A DNA stretch of 64,000 nt from Mariannaea sp. PMI_226 (lineage: Eukaryota; Ascomycota; Sordariomycetes; Hypocreales; Nectriaceae): NCBI GenBank assembly GCA_024336345.1, contig JANFOG010000002.1:2852001-2916000 (forward strand). Direction: 5' to 3'. Below the pieces are notes generated by a model, which searched no databases, had not been told where the DNA came from, and saw only the letters and a program-made list of their open reading frames with translations. The position numbers were made by a program, and so were the translations under genes. The stretch's first letter is position 1; every line of letters starts with the position of its first letter. Below, piece by piece: positions 35,380 to 47,325 of this stretch.

Positions 35380-37300
35380 TCAGTGCCTCGGGCGTCTACC
35401 TACTTGACTGCCTTACCTCTAGGCAGTGGAAGGCAGTTGGTCGTCTGACATTCCCCATGGCATGTGAGACAGCCCGGGGGTATAGTGTGCGATTATTCAG
35501 GAATAATCCTTCTCCCTCTCTGTTCACAGACCGGGTCACGCGCGCGTATGTCCCTCGAGTCTGCTGTGCGTGGGGGAAGAGACCTGAAAGAATGAGCGTC
35601 GGTGAAGCTTTTCGGATCAACGACAAATCCCCAGCTGGGGCCGGTGGCGGGGGGAAGGGGGGCCCAGCTGTAAAGCGCTGCCCAATGCTGCAGGATTGCC
35701 GTGGTGCGGAGGTAGCTTCGGTAACGATCAGGGCATTTTGCTGGACAGATGGGCATGAACTTTTTTTATTATCTCTTTTTCGAAAAGGCTATGGAAGTCG
35801 AGCAGGCCGTGTGCGTTCACCGAGGCCGAAATAAAACGCCGGAGCGGATGATTGCCGGTGCTACAACTTGCTAGTAAGCAGGGCGACGAGTATACACAGA
35901 ACATCCTCCTCTATCTCTGGCAAGCGTCATCTCCCTATGTATCCAATCACTACCTCTCTGGGCATGAACTACTACTCCATTGTGAAATAAAGAGCGTGGT
36001 TACTAGTCATTTCTAGTACTATGTATGTCGGGTAGTCAAGTTCTCCTAGTGTGAGAGCGTGGCTACAGAGTTGCAAGTCGGTTCGTGGAGCCAAGTCTTC
36101 ATTTGGAAGCAGCCCAGCGTCACGCAGACAGACGAGAAAGCGGTGGCGAGGAATTTGTCGTGCGGCGGTGGGACTTTATTTAGGTAACGTTAGCCAGACT
36201 AAGCCATCGCAGAATGGCATCAGTTCTTCCATGCAGGTGAGTATGTACGAAAATAGCCTAATGAGGCCGGTAGATAGAATTACGTGCAGACCCTGGAGGG
36301 TCTTTTTTTTCTTTTTCTTTTTTCTTTTTTTTTTAATTCTCTTTTTGGGTCATCCTTCGATCCGCCGCCAGGCGCCCACAAGCCCGACCTTGAGTGTTTG
36401 CGTGGCCTTTGTTGCTTGGCTTTACCCGGATTCGGCATGTGTAAGCTCTTATCATATTTATTAGTCCAGATCTTGTCTCAACTCGGATAATAGTGCTCAA
36501 AAACGGTTTGCCACAAGCTTCATTTGGAATTTGGTCTCTTATCTTTTTCTTCCGTTACCCTCACCATTGGGACGTTGGATGCAAAAGGATACGGGGACAC
36601 CGCCATTCGCTCACTACCTATGCCAATACTTTTGACAGTCGCAAGAGGTTACGCATATCAATAATTTACAGCGGAATATGGAAAAATTGAGAGGCACTTG
36701 GATCATTGAGACCCCCTAGCAGTATTACTTTTTTAATCGTCTCCCTCTATGGTTACTTTGGAAACGATTGGTGGATATCTGCCTTAGGTACGTAATCGGA
36801 GATCTGTACGTACCTTACATGGTAATATATTAATATGACTACGCACTATAATAGGTCTTGTACTATCATCATAGTAATATGCACAAATAATTAAATCCCA
36901 TCTCTTTTGAGCATTGTCGGCTACTAGTTTCTGCTAATAATTGAACTCGTAATAATTGAGTCGATACTTGCATGACGCGAGTTCAGTCCTAACACGAACT
37001 AATGACAACTCGGCATATCGTACAATAATAGTCTGTGCCTGCAGATAAAGAATGAACGAACTAGCTTAATCAGGGCCAAAGCTGTTACTCAGCCTTATTA
37101 TGATTAGTTGGTACATTGGTCTTTCGGATCAAGAAAGAAGCATCATCTGCACACATGAGCCCCCCTTGGAAAGCGTGTTGCAAAATCCTCCCGGAACATG
37201 GGTAGGAGATGAAACGACCTGATTCAGAGAATCGTGCAGCTAGTAAGATTAGCCCGCTAACAATAATCGCCGTCGCGAATCTCGCGGGCGCAGACTGGGC

Positions 37301-37318
37301 AGCAGCAGCAGCAGCAGC
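37301..37318 (+). repeat. AGC triplet repeat
   Basis: Six perfect AGC units, not in a supported coding frame. Confidence 0.9.
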
Positions 37319-37341
37319 GTCTGTGGAGGGCCCAGGTTGGC

Positions 37342-37362
37342 GAAAGGAAAGGAAAGGAAAGG
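37342..37362 (+). repeat. GGAAA pentamer repeat
   Basis: Four tandem GAAAG units 20 bp after the AGC repeat. Confidence 0.85.
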
Positions 37363-39707
37363 CGCGCATGCATGCTCGGTAGTTGGAAAGTATCTCCGAC
37401 GTGTGTCCTAATGTTAGTAGGTAGTAGTCAATTGATCTGTGCCTGCGCCTGCGCCTTCGCCTGTGCCTGAAGCCAAGGCCCGCCCCTCCTCTTGGTGCCC
37501 TTTTCCTTCATGCGCGCCTCTCTGCTTTCTTTATCCTCCCGTCCCGAGATTTCTCTGGTCGCCAATGGTTGCCAATTGAAAGCACAGACCAAGTGTTGTT
37601 CCACGAAAGCCTGTGGCCCGTTTATTTTCTGCACATCCTTTCTGTTGGGTCCTGGTATTTCTATTGGTCAGGGCCATGTATGCCCCCGTGCCAAGTCGGG
37701 CTAGTGACCAGGCCAGAAATGATTCGAGATTCATCCGTCCCAAGGATGGATGTCAGGCTGCAGCATCATTCTCGTCTTATTACCTGAGAAAGTCCTCCAT
37801 GCGCATCCCTCAGTACCAGGTATGTAAGTCGAAATGTTTCACCTGGCCAAGTTAAGCAGAACATGCCCAACTCTTTGGGAAGAAACCCAGAGAGGCCCCC
37901 AACTTCCTGCAACTCATTCAAGATTATTCTCCACCATAATCCATTTACATTGTCATCCTCTCAAGGTAAAAACCAGGGTTCCAGTTCCAGGGTCACACTT
38001 TGCACCAGGTACCTTAATTACTACTACTACTCGAGTTACTGCCCTTTGAGGCACTCTCTAAGGGCTGCTCATCTGACTTTTAGTCCGAAGAGGTGTAACA
38101 AGCCTGCATCTTTAAAACACGAAACTCCAACTACCTAATCTGTACACTCTTGATCAGATCAGCCCCGTTTTCTGTCACCTTTATTTGACCCAATAAACGC
38201 CCCATTCCAAGATATGCAAAGGGTCCTTTACCACACCAAAGAACATGAGAGAGAGAAAGAAGGAGAAAAAAAAAAGTCCATTTGGAAAGACGGTAACGAT
38301 ATCCGTGCCAAGCTAATATGCTTAGGCCAAGAAGCCCTTTGTCCGTTCACGATCCCGAAACCATCCACCACAACCCACCATCATCATCCCACTTGAGGTT
38401 CGCTCTGGCGCTAACAGAGTCGACTAGCTTGCCCATCTCGGCGTCAAGTTGAGCGGGCTTGACACTAGCGCAGACAGTTGCAAGCCTGGTACTGGCGGGG
38501 CCGCCGCGCGTGCGCATGGAGGGACACTACTGTACTAGGTAGTGACCAGGCATGTAGGAGCAAGGACAATGCTGCTGGGATGGGTACTTGATTCAAGTTC
38601 CGGAGAAAATTCGCTGAGGTGTGATGAACAGATCGTCAGCTCTCACTACTAACATATACTGGTTTTTTTTCGCTTTAGTTTCTCCACAACCACAACGGGA
38701 TACAACTATAGTATGTCAAACCCAGTCTACAGCTTGATCCTTCGAGTCAGTGCCTTCGATCGATACCCTAGTAACTGCTCCGATACTTCTGTAAACCTCT
38801 TCGTTATTAGGCGAACTGTGGAATCGTCATACTTTTATTGTGGGAAGGGACATTTTATGGAAGTGTGTAGCTTGAGAAGAATGAACGACGATGATGAGAG
38901 TTTTCTTTCTTTCTGTTCTTCATTTTTTTCTTCATTTTGGTCGTCTTCGCCCCTGATGCCGTGTTGCTTCTCTCTTGTTCAAACAACTAGTCTTCTGCCT
39001 ATATTTATTCACTCGGTTCACGACCGTTTCTCCACTCCTGTCAATTGCTATGGAGAATACAAACCGACCTACTCTCGTTGGATCTACGTGCATATACGGA
39101 AAACGTACTATATCATAGGATGTTTCATCATAGGATGTTCCCATGGGTGAGTGTGTGTGTGGTTGTGTGTACATAGTATGGTTGTGTGTGTGGTATGTGC
39201 CATTATTCCTTTACCCCCACGCTTTTCAACGTTCAAGTGCCTCCGATCATTTTTATTTCCCTGTTCGTACGTACGGGAGGTATGAAGGTACGTAGCAGTA
39301 ATTACTGGATCCCTCGTACTTGGTGCAATCCCCCACTATTATTCACCTCACCATTCCCAACTGGAGTCTGGATCTCACTCTCGAAATCACCAGATAGCGC
39401 AGGGGTCCCCACCTTGCTCCTCATTGCACCCTCCACCGCCATGCTGCCAGCATCGCTGACTACGGAGCTACCTCGCCTCCCCTCCAGCGCCAAATCCAAC
39501 TAAAATCGCTCGTGATGGTCCAGGCTCACAGGGCCTCCCCTCGCTAAACTGCTGAAGAGAGGGAGGGAGAGTTAGGGACAGAGCGAGAGGGAAAGAAAAA
39601 AAAAAAAGGCCGTCCATAGGTAGTAATTACTATACCCACTGGGAAAATGCCCTGGGCCGCCATGCTTCGGCCCACCCACCACCTGCGTTCGGCGCCCATC
39701 GAGGGTT

Positions 39708-40247
39708 ATGGATCCTCGGTCGTCCTCAGTCGCTCGCACCCACTTCCACATCACGAACCACTCATCCTTCAAGCCGCCAACTTATCCTTTCCTACTCTTT
39801 CCACTTCCTTACCTGCGTCCCACATCCATCTTCGTCTTTACCACTCCCGATCTCCCTACCATCTTGTCGACCGGTTCTCGCGATCAGCGTTTGTTCCCTG
39901 GCGTTCGTTTTGTCATTCTCCAAAGCCATCCCATATCCGCCCCCCCTCCTGCGTGGGCTGCCCTCACCCCCACACTCCCCTCGAGAGTCGCAAATAAGCC
40001 ACCGCTCCCGGGCCATCTGAACTCTAACCTGCCTTCCCAATTCTCCTCCGCGGGTCGCCTTTTCTTTTCGCCGTACGACCATCTCTTCGATCTGCAGTTC
40101 CAGCAACATTCTCGCCCGTCGGCTCTCAAACCGCGGCTTCACAACATCGCTAGTATTTGTGTCGCCCGACGGAACTCCCTCTCTGTTTCACCTCGCGGCG
40201 CCGCCCGCTCACCGTTGACCCGATTTCCGCCGGTGCCTCGGACATGA
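39708..40247 (+). promoter_or_regulatory. Long upstream ORF overlapping the nuc-1 start codon
   Basis: An ATG-initiated frame of 179 codons in the CT-rich leader region ends with TGA at 40245-40247. That stop overlaps the nuc-1 ATGATG at 40244-40249. The encoded sequence is Ser/Pro-rich without a recognised domain and is probably not a functional protein. If transcribed on the same mRNA, the overlapping stop and start could control initiation of nuc-1. No transcript boundary can be read from sequence. Confidence 0.35.
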
Positions 40248-42318
40248 TGGCTTCAAATACCTGGGACGGACAGGACCAGACTATGGCCGCATCTGGGGAG
40301 GATGATTTTGGCCAATTTCTCGACATGACGGGCATGGGTAACCTCAGTGATGGAATGCACTTCGACTTCCACGGCTTTCAGGATGGTTCCGCCCAGGGAA
40401 TGATGAATCAACCCCGCGATACTGCCGATACCATCATGACCAACTCTGATGGCCAGGGTCTCGTGTCCAACGCCAATATTCCCATTTCGACATCGACTTC
40501 TCAAGCAAGCATCCCTGCTCATATGATGACACCCAGCATGGATCCAATCTCTACCATCGACGCTCAGATCCAGTATCTCCAGCAGCAGAAGTTTGAACAA
40601 CAACAGCGCCAAATTCAGGAGCAGCAAGTTGCCTTCTTCTCCACCCGAAATAACCATTCGGTCCCCCCTACCCCTCAGAGTCTCGAGATGCCCAACAGCG
40701 GGCAGTTCTACTCTCAAGCTGAGCAAATATCTCAATCCGGTGTTTACGACGGAGGATACCATCAACGGCTCAAGGAGCAACAAGATGTAAGTCGTGCCTG
40801 CCCTCCTTTCGGTTCTTGATGGTGTCTTGCTCGCCTCGCCGCTGCGGTCTCATCAGTGATGATTCCTTTATAACTAACTGTGCATTTCAGATGGCATTCA
40901 CTCCTCTCGTCTCTCCTGCTGTCACCCCTCTTGACCCTCACTTTAATATCGATAGCTCAACCTTTACGGTGCCCGGTGCCTACTTCAGCCCTCTCACATC
41001 TCCAGCCCTTCATGCCCAGAATGACGTCTCCATAATGTACGACCACAATCATTCCAACAATTCGCCTGTGGAAATGGAACTAGAAACCTCGAACGCGACC
41101 AACTCAGTTCTGGATCAGTCTAAGAAACCGAGAAAGAAACCTATCCCGAAACCCCGAGGCAAGGCCAATGTACGAAGTTCGCCCATTGTGAAAGCCCAGC
41201 GAAGGAAAACAGGTCCAAGCCCAGCCATTGTATCCCAAGTTCTCACTGAAGTCGAGGAAAATGGAAGTGCAGCATTTCTCCCACTTCCTGCCAATTCTAC
41301 TGAAACCTCGCCCGAAGAGAACTCATCTGTATCTCCCGAAACTCTGTCGGATATGCCACCTCCCCCAGTTCCTACACGGAGATCAACTAGTAAATCGCCA
41401 TATATTCCTCCTCAAAGGAGTGGTCAGCAAACACCTGTATCGCTCCCCGCCGATTCGCAACCAGCTCCTGCCACTCCCGCCTCGCTGATGAAGCTTCCCG
41501 CCTCCAAGGCAGCCAAATCTCTCCACAACAGCCTTGACACCGTGGTACCAGATCATATTGAGTCACTTGAACTCCCTGAGGCCGTTTCAAACAAGGTTCT
41601 TGGCCTGTCAGTCCCTCGCTTGTTGTCACAATCCACCCTCGAGCCCGCCCCTCCTAAAGGAAATGGATTCCAGCCGCTGCAATCGCCAATCTTCCCCAAG
41701 CCATCTGGACCTGCATCTGCGACACAAAGCCCCAAACTTGCCCCTGGTTCGTCGGGTCCCGCAGCTCGAAGAACTCCTCAATTAGCGCCCCGATCAAGTA
41801 GGGGACGAACAGGATCGGTGCAGATGTCACCGGCTCTTCTCCCCAAGATATCGCCTAACATCAAGCCTTTACTCCCAGGCACCCCGGGCATGACTGCGGT
41901 TGAAGATGCTGCGTCCCGCCTCTTGATGTCCAAATCCAACTACCAGAATATCCTGGAAGGCAATCAGGTGCCAGGCGTTTCGTATCCAAGTGAGCTGTCG
42001 ACCAATCTTACCTCGAAGCGAACATCGCACAAGATCGCCGAGCAAGGCCGAAGAAATCGAATCAACTCTGCGCTTCAGGTGATGGCTGGACTCCTGCCTA
42101 ACTGCGACAACCCCAAGAGCGATGATAGTGAAGGCAACGACAAGAAAGACAAAAAAGAAAGCAAACAAGCCAACGCACAGAATAGCAAGGCGAGTGTGGT
42201 GGAAAATGCCATTGTCCACATGAAGAATCTACAGCAAGAAAATGGAAACTTGAAGCAAGAATTGGCGGAGCTTAGGAAGCAACTGGAAGAGCTCAAGGCA
42301 ACCGAGATGAAAGCATAA
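40244..42318 (+). CDS. nuc-1: bHLH phosphate-regulatory transcription factor (NUC-1/Pho4 type)
   Basis: Two exons, 40244-40786 and 40891-42318, encoding 656 residues. The 104-nt intron has GTAAGT, a TAACTAAC branch point and CAG. The C-terminal bHLH (about 555-640) begins KRTSHKIAEQGRRNRIN. It has the His, Glu and Arg at the three DNA-contact positions of Pho4-class factors that bind CACGTG. An extended Lys/Asp-rich loop of about 35 residues separates the helices, and the second helix runs into a leucine-zipper-like coiled coil. The first 180 residues are Gln/Met/Asp-rich, like an activation domain; the middle is Pro/Ser-rich. In Neurospora, NUC-1 turns on phosphate-acquisition genes and is restrained by the PREG-PGOV cyclin-kinase pair. 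Two consecutive ATGs (40244 and 40247) are possible starts. It converges on pcc1. Confidence 0.88.
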
Positions 42319-42787
42319 CAAAGGGTTCGTTGTCATTTGGAGAGATGGGGGGAACCGGGCGGTCGGAAATTTCAACTTACTCAGCAACTACGGACGCGCG
42401 TTCTGGAGATATCTTAATATCTTATTGTCGGTTCGAGACATCTGTGGTCGTTTCTTGGCGTATTTCTTGTCGGGAGGAGGCAGTGTGTTCTTTTTAACAA
42501 TGGGGTTGATGATGCGTAACGATAGATGAGGGCGGCACCAAGTAAATTGGTTTGTAGAATTTGGGATTGATATAGCACAGGGTTTAGATAACAAGGGCCA
42601 TGACGGTCGGCAGGCCGGGTTGGCGAACATGGGGGTTACTGCTTAATTTTTTGTATAAGGATTACATATATATTACTGCACAGATATAATAAATGAAAGT
42701 GAAAGGCATCAAGGCATTCAAAGGGATAATGTGAGGCGTGAACATGAATGTGAGCTTAAGCTTTAGCTTGAGCTTGAGCTTGATTTC
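42319..42787. other. Intergenic between convergent nuc-1 and pcc1
   Basis: 469 bp with AT-rich 3'-region character and an AGCTTG-type repeat close to the pcc1 stop. No gene is seen. Confidence 0.55.
42751..42783 (+). repeat. GAGCTT imperfect repeat
   Basis: Five AGCTT(A/G/T) units in tandem, just downstream of pcc1. Confidence 0.8.
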
Positions 42788-43251
42788 TTATAGCCCGTCT
42801 TCTTGTCGATGGTCAAGGACATCAGTATCTAGCTGCTCCATGACCTCCAACACCAGCTTTAGACTGTCCATGAAGGAGTTCACTGCAACACGCAACATGC
42901 GGTTCGTGGTGGCCATGTACTCGATCTTAAGGATCTGCGCATCGTCCGATGAGGACTGTGGTGCTGGGACAACGGAAAAGTTGCGCGTGACAAGCTGGGA
43001 GAGCTCTGGGTCGACTTGTAGGGCCTTGAGGGCCGTATCGGCCAGTCGAGATGTGGGAAAGGGGATGTTGAGGAGCCTACAAGCATTCGACAACAACTAG
43101 TTCAGCCATGATGCGCCGTCGATATGACACCAAGCGTTGCCGTCGCCATGGAAGCAGAGCGGGGGGTGGGTTGGTGTTGATGTCAAGGGGGGAGGGGCCG
43201 ACGGATGTCTTACATTGAGCAGGGGAATTGGGTATTGGTATTGGAAGCCAT
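42788..43251 (-). CDS. pcc1: KEOPS/EKC complex subunit Pcc1
   Basis: Two exons: complement(43214..43251) and complement(42788..43076), 108 residues. The first exon supplies 12 codons plus two bases (start MASNTNTQFPCS). The 137-nt intron has a GTAAGA donor and a TAG acceptor, and the phase-2 join rebuilds a Met before LLNIPFP. The second exon carries the Pcc1 signature: IPFPTSRLADTALKAL, then ATTNRMLRVAVNSFMDSL. Pcc1 is the small dimerisation subunit of the KEOPS complex with Kae1, Bud32 and Cgi121, which makes the t6A modification of ANN-decoding tRNAs and supports telomere maintenance. An in-frame ATG three codons upstream (43260) is an alternative start. The gene is divergent from cdc14, about 980 bp apart. 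Confidence 0.9.
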
Positions 43252-44233
43252 GGTTGTCATGAGCCGGGCGTGCGTGCCAGGGCTCTTACTCGACAACGAC
43301 GAGTGCAACGGTGCAGGTACCAGGGTTTGCAGGGGGGGGGGAGGGGGATTGTTTTTGTGCACGAGGGCAAGGGACAGATGCGCTGTATCGAGGGAGCGAC
43401 GGTGCGTGTGCGTGTGCGTGCGTTGGGCGTGCGTGCGAGAGTGTGTGAGTGTGTGTGCTGTGCAGAGAGGTATGCGTGTTTTGGCTCGTCGCTTGGATGT
43501 GGTCGCTTTTGGGGTTGCGGTTGCGGCGACGGTTTGCGTATGGGCGGCGCGGGGGAAAGCTTCAGGTTGGCCGAGTGGGTGGGGGGGCAGGGAACGGGAC
43601 GGTGATAGGAGGAGACGGCACCAACAGGACGGCAGAGACGAAGAAAAAAAAAAGGGCCAAAGAAAAAAAACAGAACAACAAAGATGGATGTGTGTCGGAC
43701 GGGTGTGGCTGATGGGCCCGTTTCCGGCAGGGGATGCGGCCAGTGATGCAGCCACAACAGTGGCGGCGCTTGGGTTCGAGTTGCCATGGTGACCCGCTAA
43801 CCGTTGCTTCGAAGCTGGAAAATAACACTGGGCAATCCATACAAAAACATCATGGGCCCATTCATGCACCGTTAACATCAACCACGACCTTCTCTTCTCC
43901 TCCATTCTTCACACCTTTACCACTTCTCTGGTCCGCCTTGGCCTTCAGCCGACTCATTTTATTCATCCACCGTCCATTCGAGCAGTCTCTTTATCCCATC
44001 TTCTGCCGCCTGCCGCCATCAAGCTTAACTTCCACGCCCCTGTCACCGCCTGCGATCGTCACCGCCGTGAACATTTTTATCACGGGCACCACTAGAGGCC
44101 ATTCGCCTGCGGGTTCAGCCTTTCGTAACCGACTTCTCTGCCTTCTTCTGCCCTTTCGCACCCAATCTCCCTTTCGTAGCTACTGCTACTACCTTTTGCG
44201 ATCATCGCCTGAGAGAAGCGCAAGCCTGGAACA
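43252..44233. other. Shared promoter region of divergent pcc1 and cdc14
   Basis: Contains a GT/GC-rich alternating purine-pyrimidine tract, G runs and, next to cdc14, a CT-rich leader-like segment. A 230-codon frame on the - strand crosses this region, but its composition is that of low-complexity DNA and I do not regard it as a gene. Confidence 0.5.
43401..43461 (+). repeat. Alternating GTGC/GTGT tract
   Basis: About 60 bp of nearly uninterrupted alternating purine-pyrimidine sequence (GTGCGTGTGCGT... then GTGTGTGAGTGTGTG). It has Z-DNA-forming character. Confidence 0.8.
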
Positions 44234-46381
44234 ATGGCGCCTTCCTCCAGACTTTCCCATCACCATGGGCAAATAATTGAGTACATTCCAGGTATGACGG
44301 CTTATATGACTGTTTCATTGAACTTTTTTGGTGCTTCATTCCTTTCGCCTTTGTCTGAACTTCAATGACGCTATGGCGCATTGTTGTTTATTTTGCACCC
44401 AGCCTCGCCAGTGCCAATGGCGACCCACAGCAAAACCTCATGTCAGATCATCATCACCATCATCAACGATACCGTTATCTCACAACAAAATCTCATCGCT
44501 GGACTGATCACTGACTTTATTTGCAGACCGTCTGTATCTAGCCTCTTATGTTCATCCTCCCACGGCCGACACCCCCTTCCCCTACTCCGATGCTCCGGTT
44601 TCTTCACGAAAACGCACTCAGCGAGGTGCTGAGGCTACCCCGCTCCAGTCCAGCCGGTCGGCACCCTGCTATTTCACTGTGGACGACACTCTGCTCTATA
44701 ACGCTTTCCATCATGATTTTGGTCCGCTGCACATTGGACACCTCTACCGCTTTGCAATTCAGTTTCATGACATCCTTGGCGCCAAGCAGAACAAGGACCG
44801 TCCGATCGTGTTTTGGAGCGCTGCTGATCCGAGAAGTGAGTCTAATTTGGATGCTAAAACACATCGTTTTTCACTTCCCAGTCCTAACATCAAATAGGCC
44901 GAGCCAATGCTGCTTGCATGCTTGCTTGCTACATGGTCCTGATCCAGAACTGGCCCCCCCATCTTGCCCTGGCACCAATCGCCCAGGTCGACCCCCCGTT
45001 GATGCCCTTCCGCGATGCCGGTTACAGCCAGGCCGACTATGGCATCAGCGTTCAGGACGTTGTCTATGGAGTCTGGAAGGCCAAGGAGGAGAAGTGCTGC
45101 GATCTCGACAACTTCGACTTGGATATGTACGAGAGGTTTGAGCGGGTTGAGCATGGTGATTTCAACTGGATCACTCCCCATTTCCTCGCCTTCGCGTCCC
45201 CTCAGCAAACTCCGGTCGCCAAGATCACTGAGGGTTCCGATTTGTACCCGTTGTTGCCTCGCACCATTGAAGAAGTGGAGGATCACCCAACACTCCCCCA
45301 GCCCTTCAAGAACGTCCTGGCACACTTCTCCGAGAAGAACATCGGCTTGGTTGTGCGACTGAATTCCCCCCTCTACTCGCCATCGTACTTTGAGTCCCTC
45401 GGCATCCAGCATCTAGACATGATTTTCGACGACGGCACGTGTCCTACCCTTACCACTGTTCGCAAATTCATCCGGTTAGCGCACGAGACCATCACTGTTA
45501 AGAAGAAGGGCATCGCGGTCCATTGCAAGGCCGGTCTGGGACGAACAGGTTGCTTGATCGGAGCTTATCTCATCTACCGCCATGGATTCACAGCCAACGA
45601 GGTCATCTCCTTCATGCGTTTCATGCGACCCGGTATGGTCGTTGGTCCCCAGCAGCACTGGCTGCATCTCAACCAGGGCACCTTTAGGGAATGGTGGGTT
45701 GAGGAGCGCATTGAGCGCAAGCTCCGCAAGGAGCTCTCAGCCACAGTCCCTGTGCCCAGCACCCCCATCCGCGCCATGCAGAAGACCTCCTTGCGCAATG
45801 GTCAGACTTCAACACCGCCTAACCGAAGTGCTTCCAACCGCACACCGCTCAGCGAGGTTGATCATGACCGCAATAACATTGGCGTTCAGGAGGATTACTT
45901 GCCTGCTCCGACTCCCGGCCAGCCTCGAAAGACGACCCGATCGGATCGCCACCACCCTTATCAGCGGTCTACTTCCTACTCCACCACTGTCGAAGAGACC
46001 ACCGTAGAGCATGAGATTCATCAGACAGTTGAGTCTGATGAGGAGATTCATCTGCGTATGCGCAGCCATCGAAAGGCCTCGCAGTCTCCTGCACGCAGTG
46101 AGAAGACTCGATCAGTCAGCCAGACCACAACGATCTATGTGATCGATAACGATGCCTCTCAGGATGCCGAGAACATTGGCTCCGTAAGGAAGCATGTCGA
46201 TCGGGTTCCCAGCCAACCCGGAGTCTTGACCAAGGTCCGTGGTGGTAAGCGCCAGAACGAGTCTCCTCTCCGTGCCAAGGAGAGCGCCGGTATCCGCAAG
46301 ACTAGCGGTCGCGTAGGAAGCACCAGCCACGCCACCTCGGCGGCAGCGTCCTCCACTGCCCGCAAAGTCTCAGGAGCTTAG
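44234..46381 (+). CDS. cdc14: Cdc14 dual-specificity protein phosphatase
   Basis: Three exons: 44234-44291, 44527-44835 and 44898-46381, 616 residues. The short first exon encodes MAPSSRLSHHHGQIIEYIP. It joins in phase 1 to DRLYLASY, and the second join (phase 1) rebuilds a Ser before RANAACML. The catalytic loop HCKAGLGRTG is at 331-340, with the nucleophilic Cys at 332 and the conserved Arg at 338. The upstream Cdc14 N-terminal half-domain is complete. The C-terminal 220 residues are Ser/Thr/Arg-rich and disordered, as in other Cdc14 proteins, and probably hold localisation and phosphorylation sites. Cdc14 reverses Cdk phosphorylation at (S/T)P sites for mitotic exit, cytokinesis and septation. 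The 235-nt first intron is long for this genome. Confidence 0.93.
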
Positions 46382-47325
46382 AAGGCTCAGTCTACACGGA
46401 TCTAGCTGCTTCTCAGCAACTACAAGTTTGTTCTGAGCTATAATGGGTTGTGCAACTATTTATAACGATCATGACTCACGCACGTCACGACCGATCTCAT
46501 GTACTGCATGTATTGGTGTTTTTTATTTCAAGGCTGGAAAATGGGAAGCCATTGGGAGTGTGTTTGATCATGTCCAAAAACCGGGATTTCTTGCGATCGC
46601 TGCCTCTTGGGGAGGTTTTCTCTCCCTTGACCGTCTATTCCATTCGATCAAAGTGGTATTTTTGTTACAAGCATACAAACAAACATGTTATATGTGGAGA
46701 GGAGGGCAGCGAGCTACTGCGGGCCAGAGAAAGGGGGAGAAGAAAACAAGTTTGGTCGAAGAGGACCAGGCTGCGTGGTACATGGTTCAGAGAGCATGCG
46801 ACGGCGTATCAGGCTATGGCGCTTTTTTTTTATTACATATTTTTTCTGATTGTGTATTGCTTTTTTCTGTTGGTGTAAGGGTCTCACGGCATGAGGTTTG
46901 CTTGCTTTGATTCGCGTATCAAGGGTTGTGGAATTAAGGAGTCGAGCATATTTCACAGGATCGAAATAGAATTTCGAGTACTTCATTCACATATAATTTA
47001 TCTCATTGTCTTAATTGGTGTTGTGTCTCGTGCTTCAGCGCGAATAGCGCATGCAAGCATTGGTACGGTGCACATCGTTGTACACGATTGCACATTTTCG
47101 TTGGAGCTCTCCCTCTCTCTTTCTTTACAACGCCACATGGATGGCGTTCCTGTCTTCCAGGTTTGTCTGTATATGCTGTTCAGTCTATATACTCTCCCCC
47201 CCTATATCTCTCTCTCATGTATTCAAAACTTTCTGATTGATTTTCTTTTTGCAAGTTGATTCGTATTTCTCTTTTCTCTAAATGTCTTTGCTTTTTGTAC
47301 GTCAATCATCATCATCGTATCATCA
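46382..47325. other. Intergenic between convergent cdc14 and the HeLo gene
   Basis: 944 bp of 3'-region character with T-rich tracts. No supported gene or RNA. Confidence 0.55.

Larger units (their letters stand above)
33554..40243. other. Gene-poor region of 6.7 kb upstream of nuc-1
   Basis: No protein gene can be supported. The stretch holds microsatellites (around 34935, 37301, 37342 and 37439), a perfect interrupted palindrome CTACCTAC-A-GTAGGTAG at 35363-35379, poly-T tracts, and a duplicated ATCATAGGATGTT (39112-39124 and 39128-39140). The last 600 bp are CT-rich and carry a long upstream frame that ends at the nuc-1 start. Confidence 0.45.

Noticed and set aside
43210..43905. 231-codon - strand frame upstream of pcc1
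   Set aside because: It overlaps the pcc1 first exon and runs through GT/GC microsatellite DNA; composition (Thr/His/Pro) reflects the repeat and no domain is visible.
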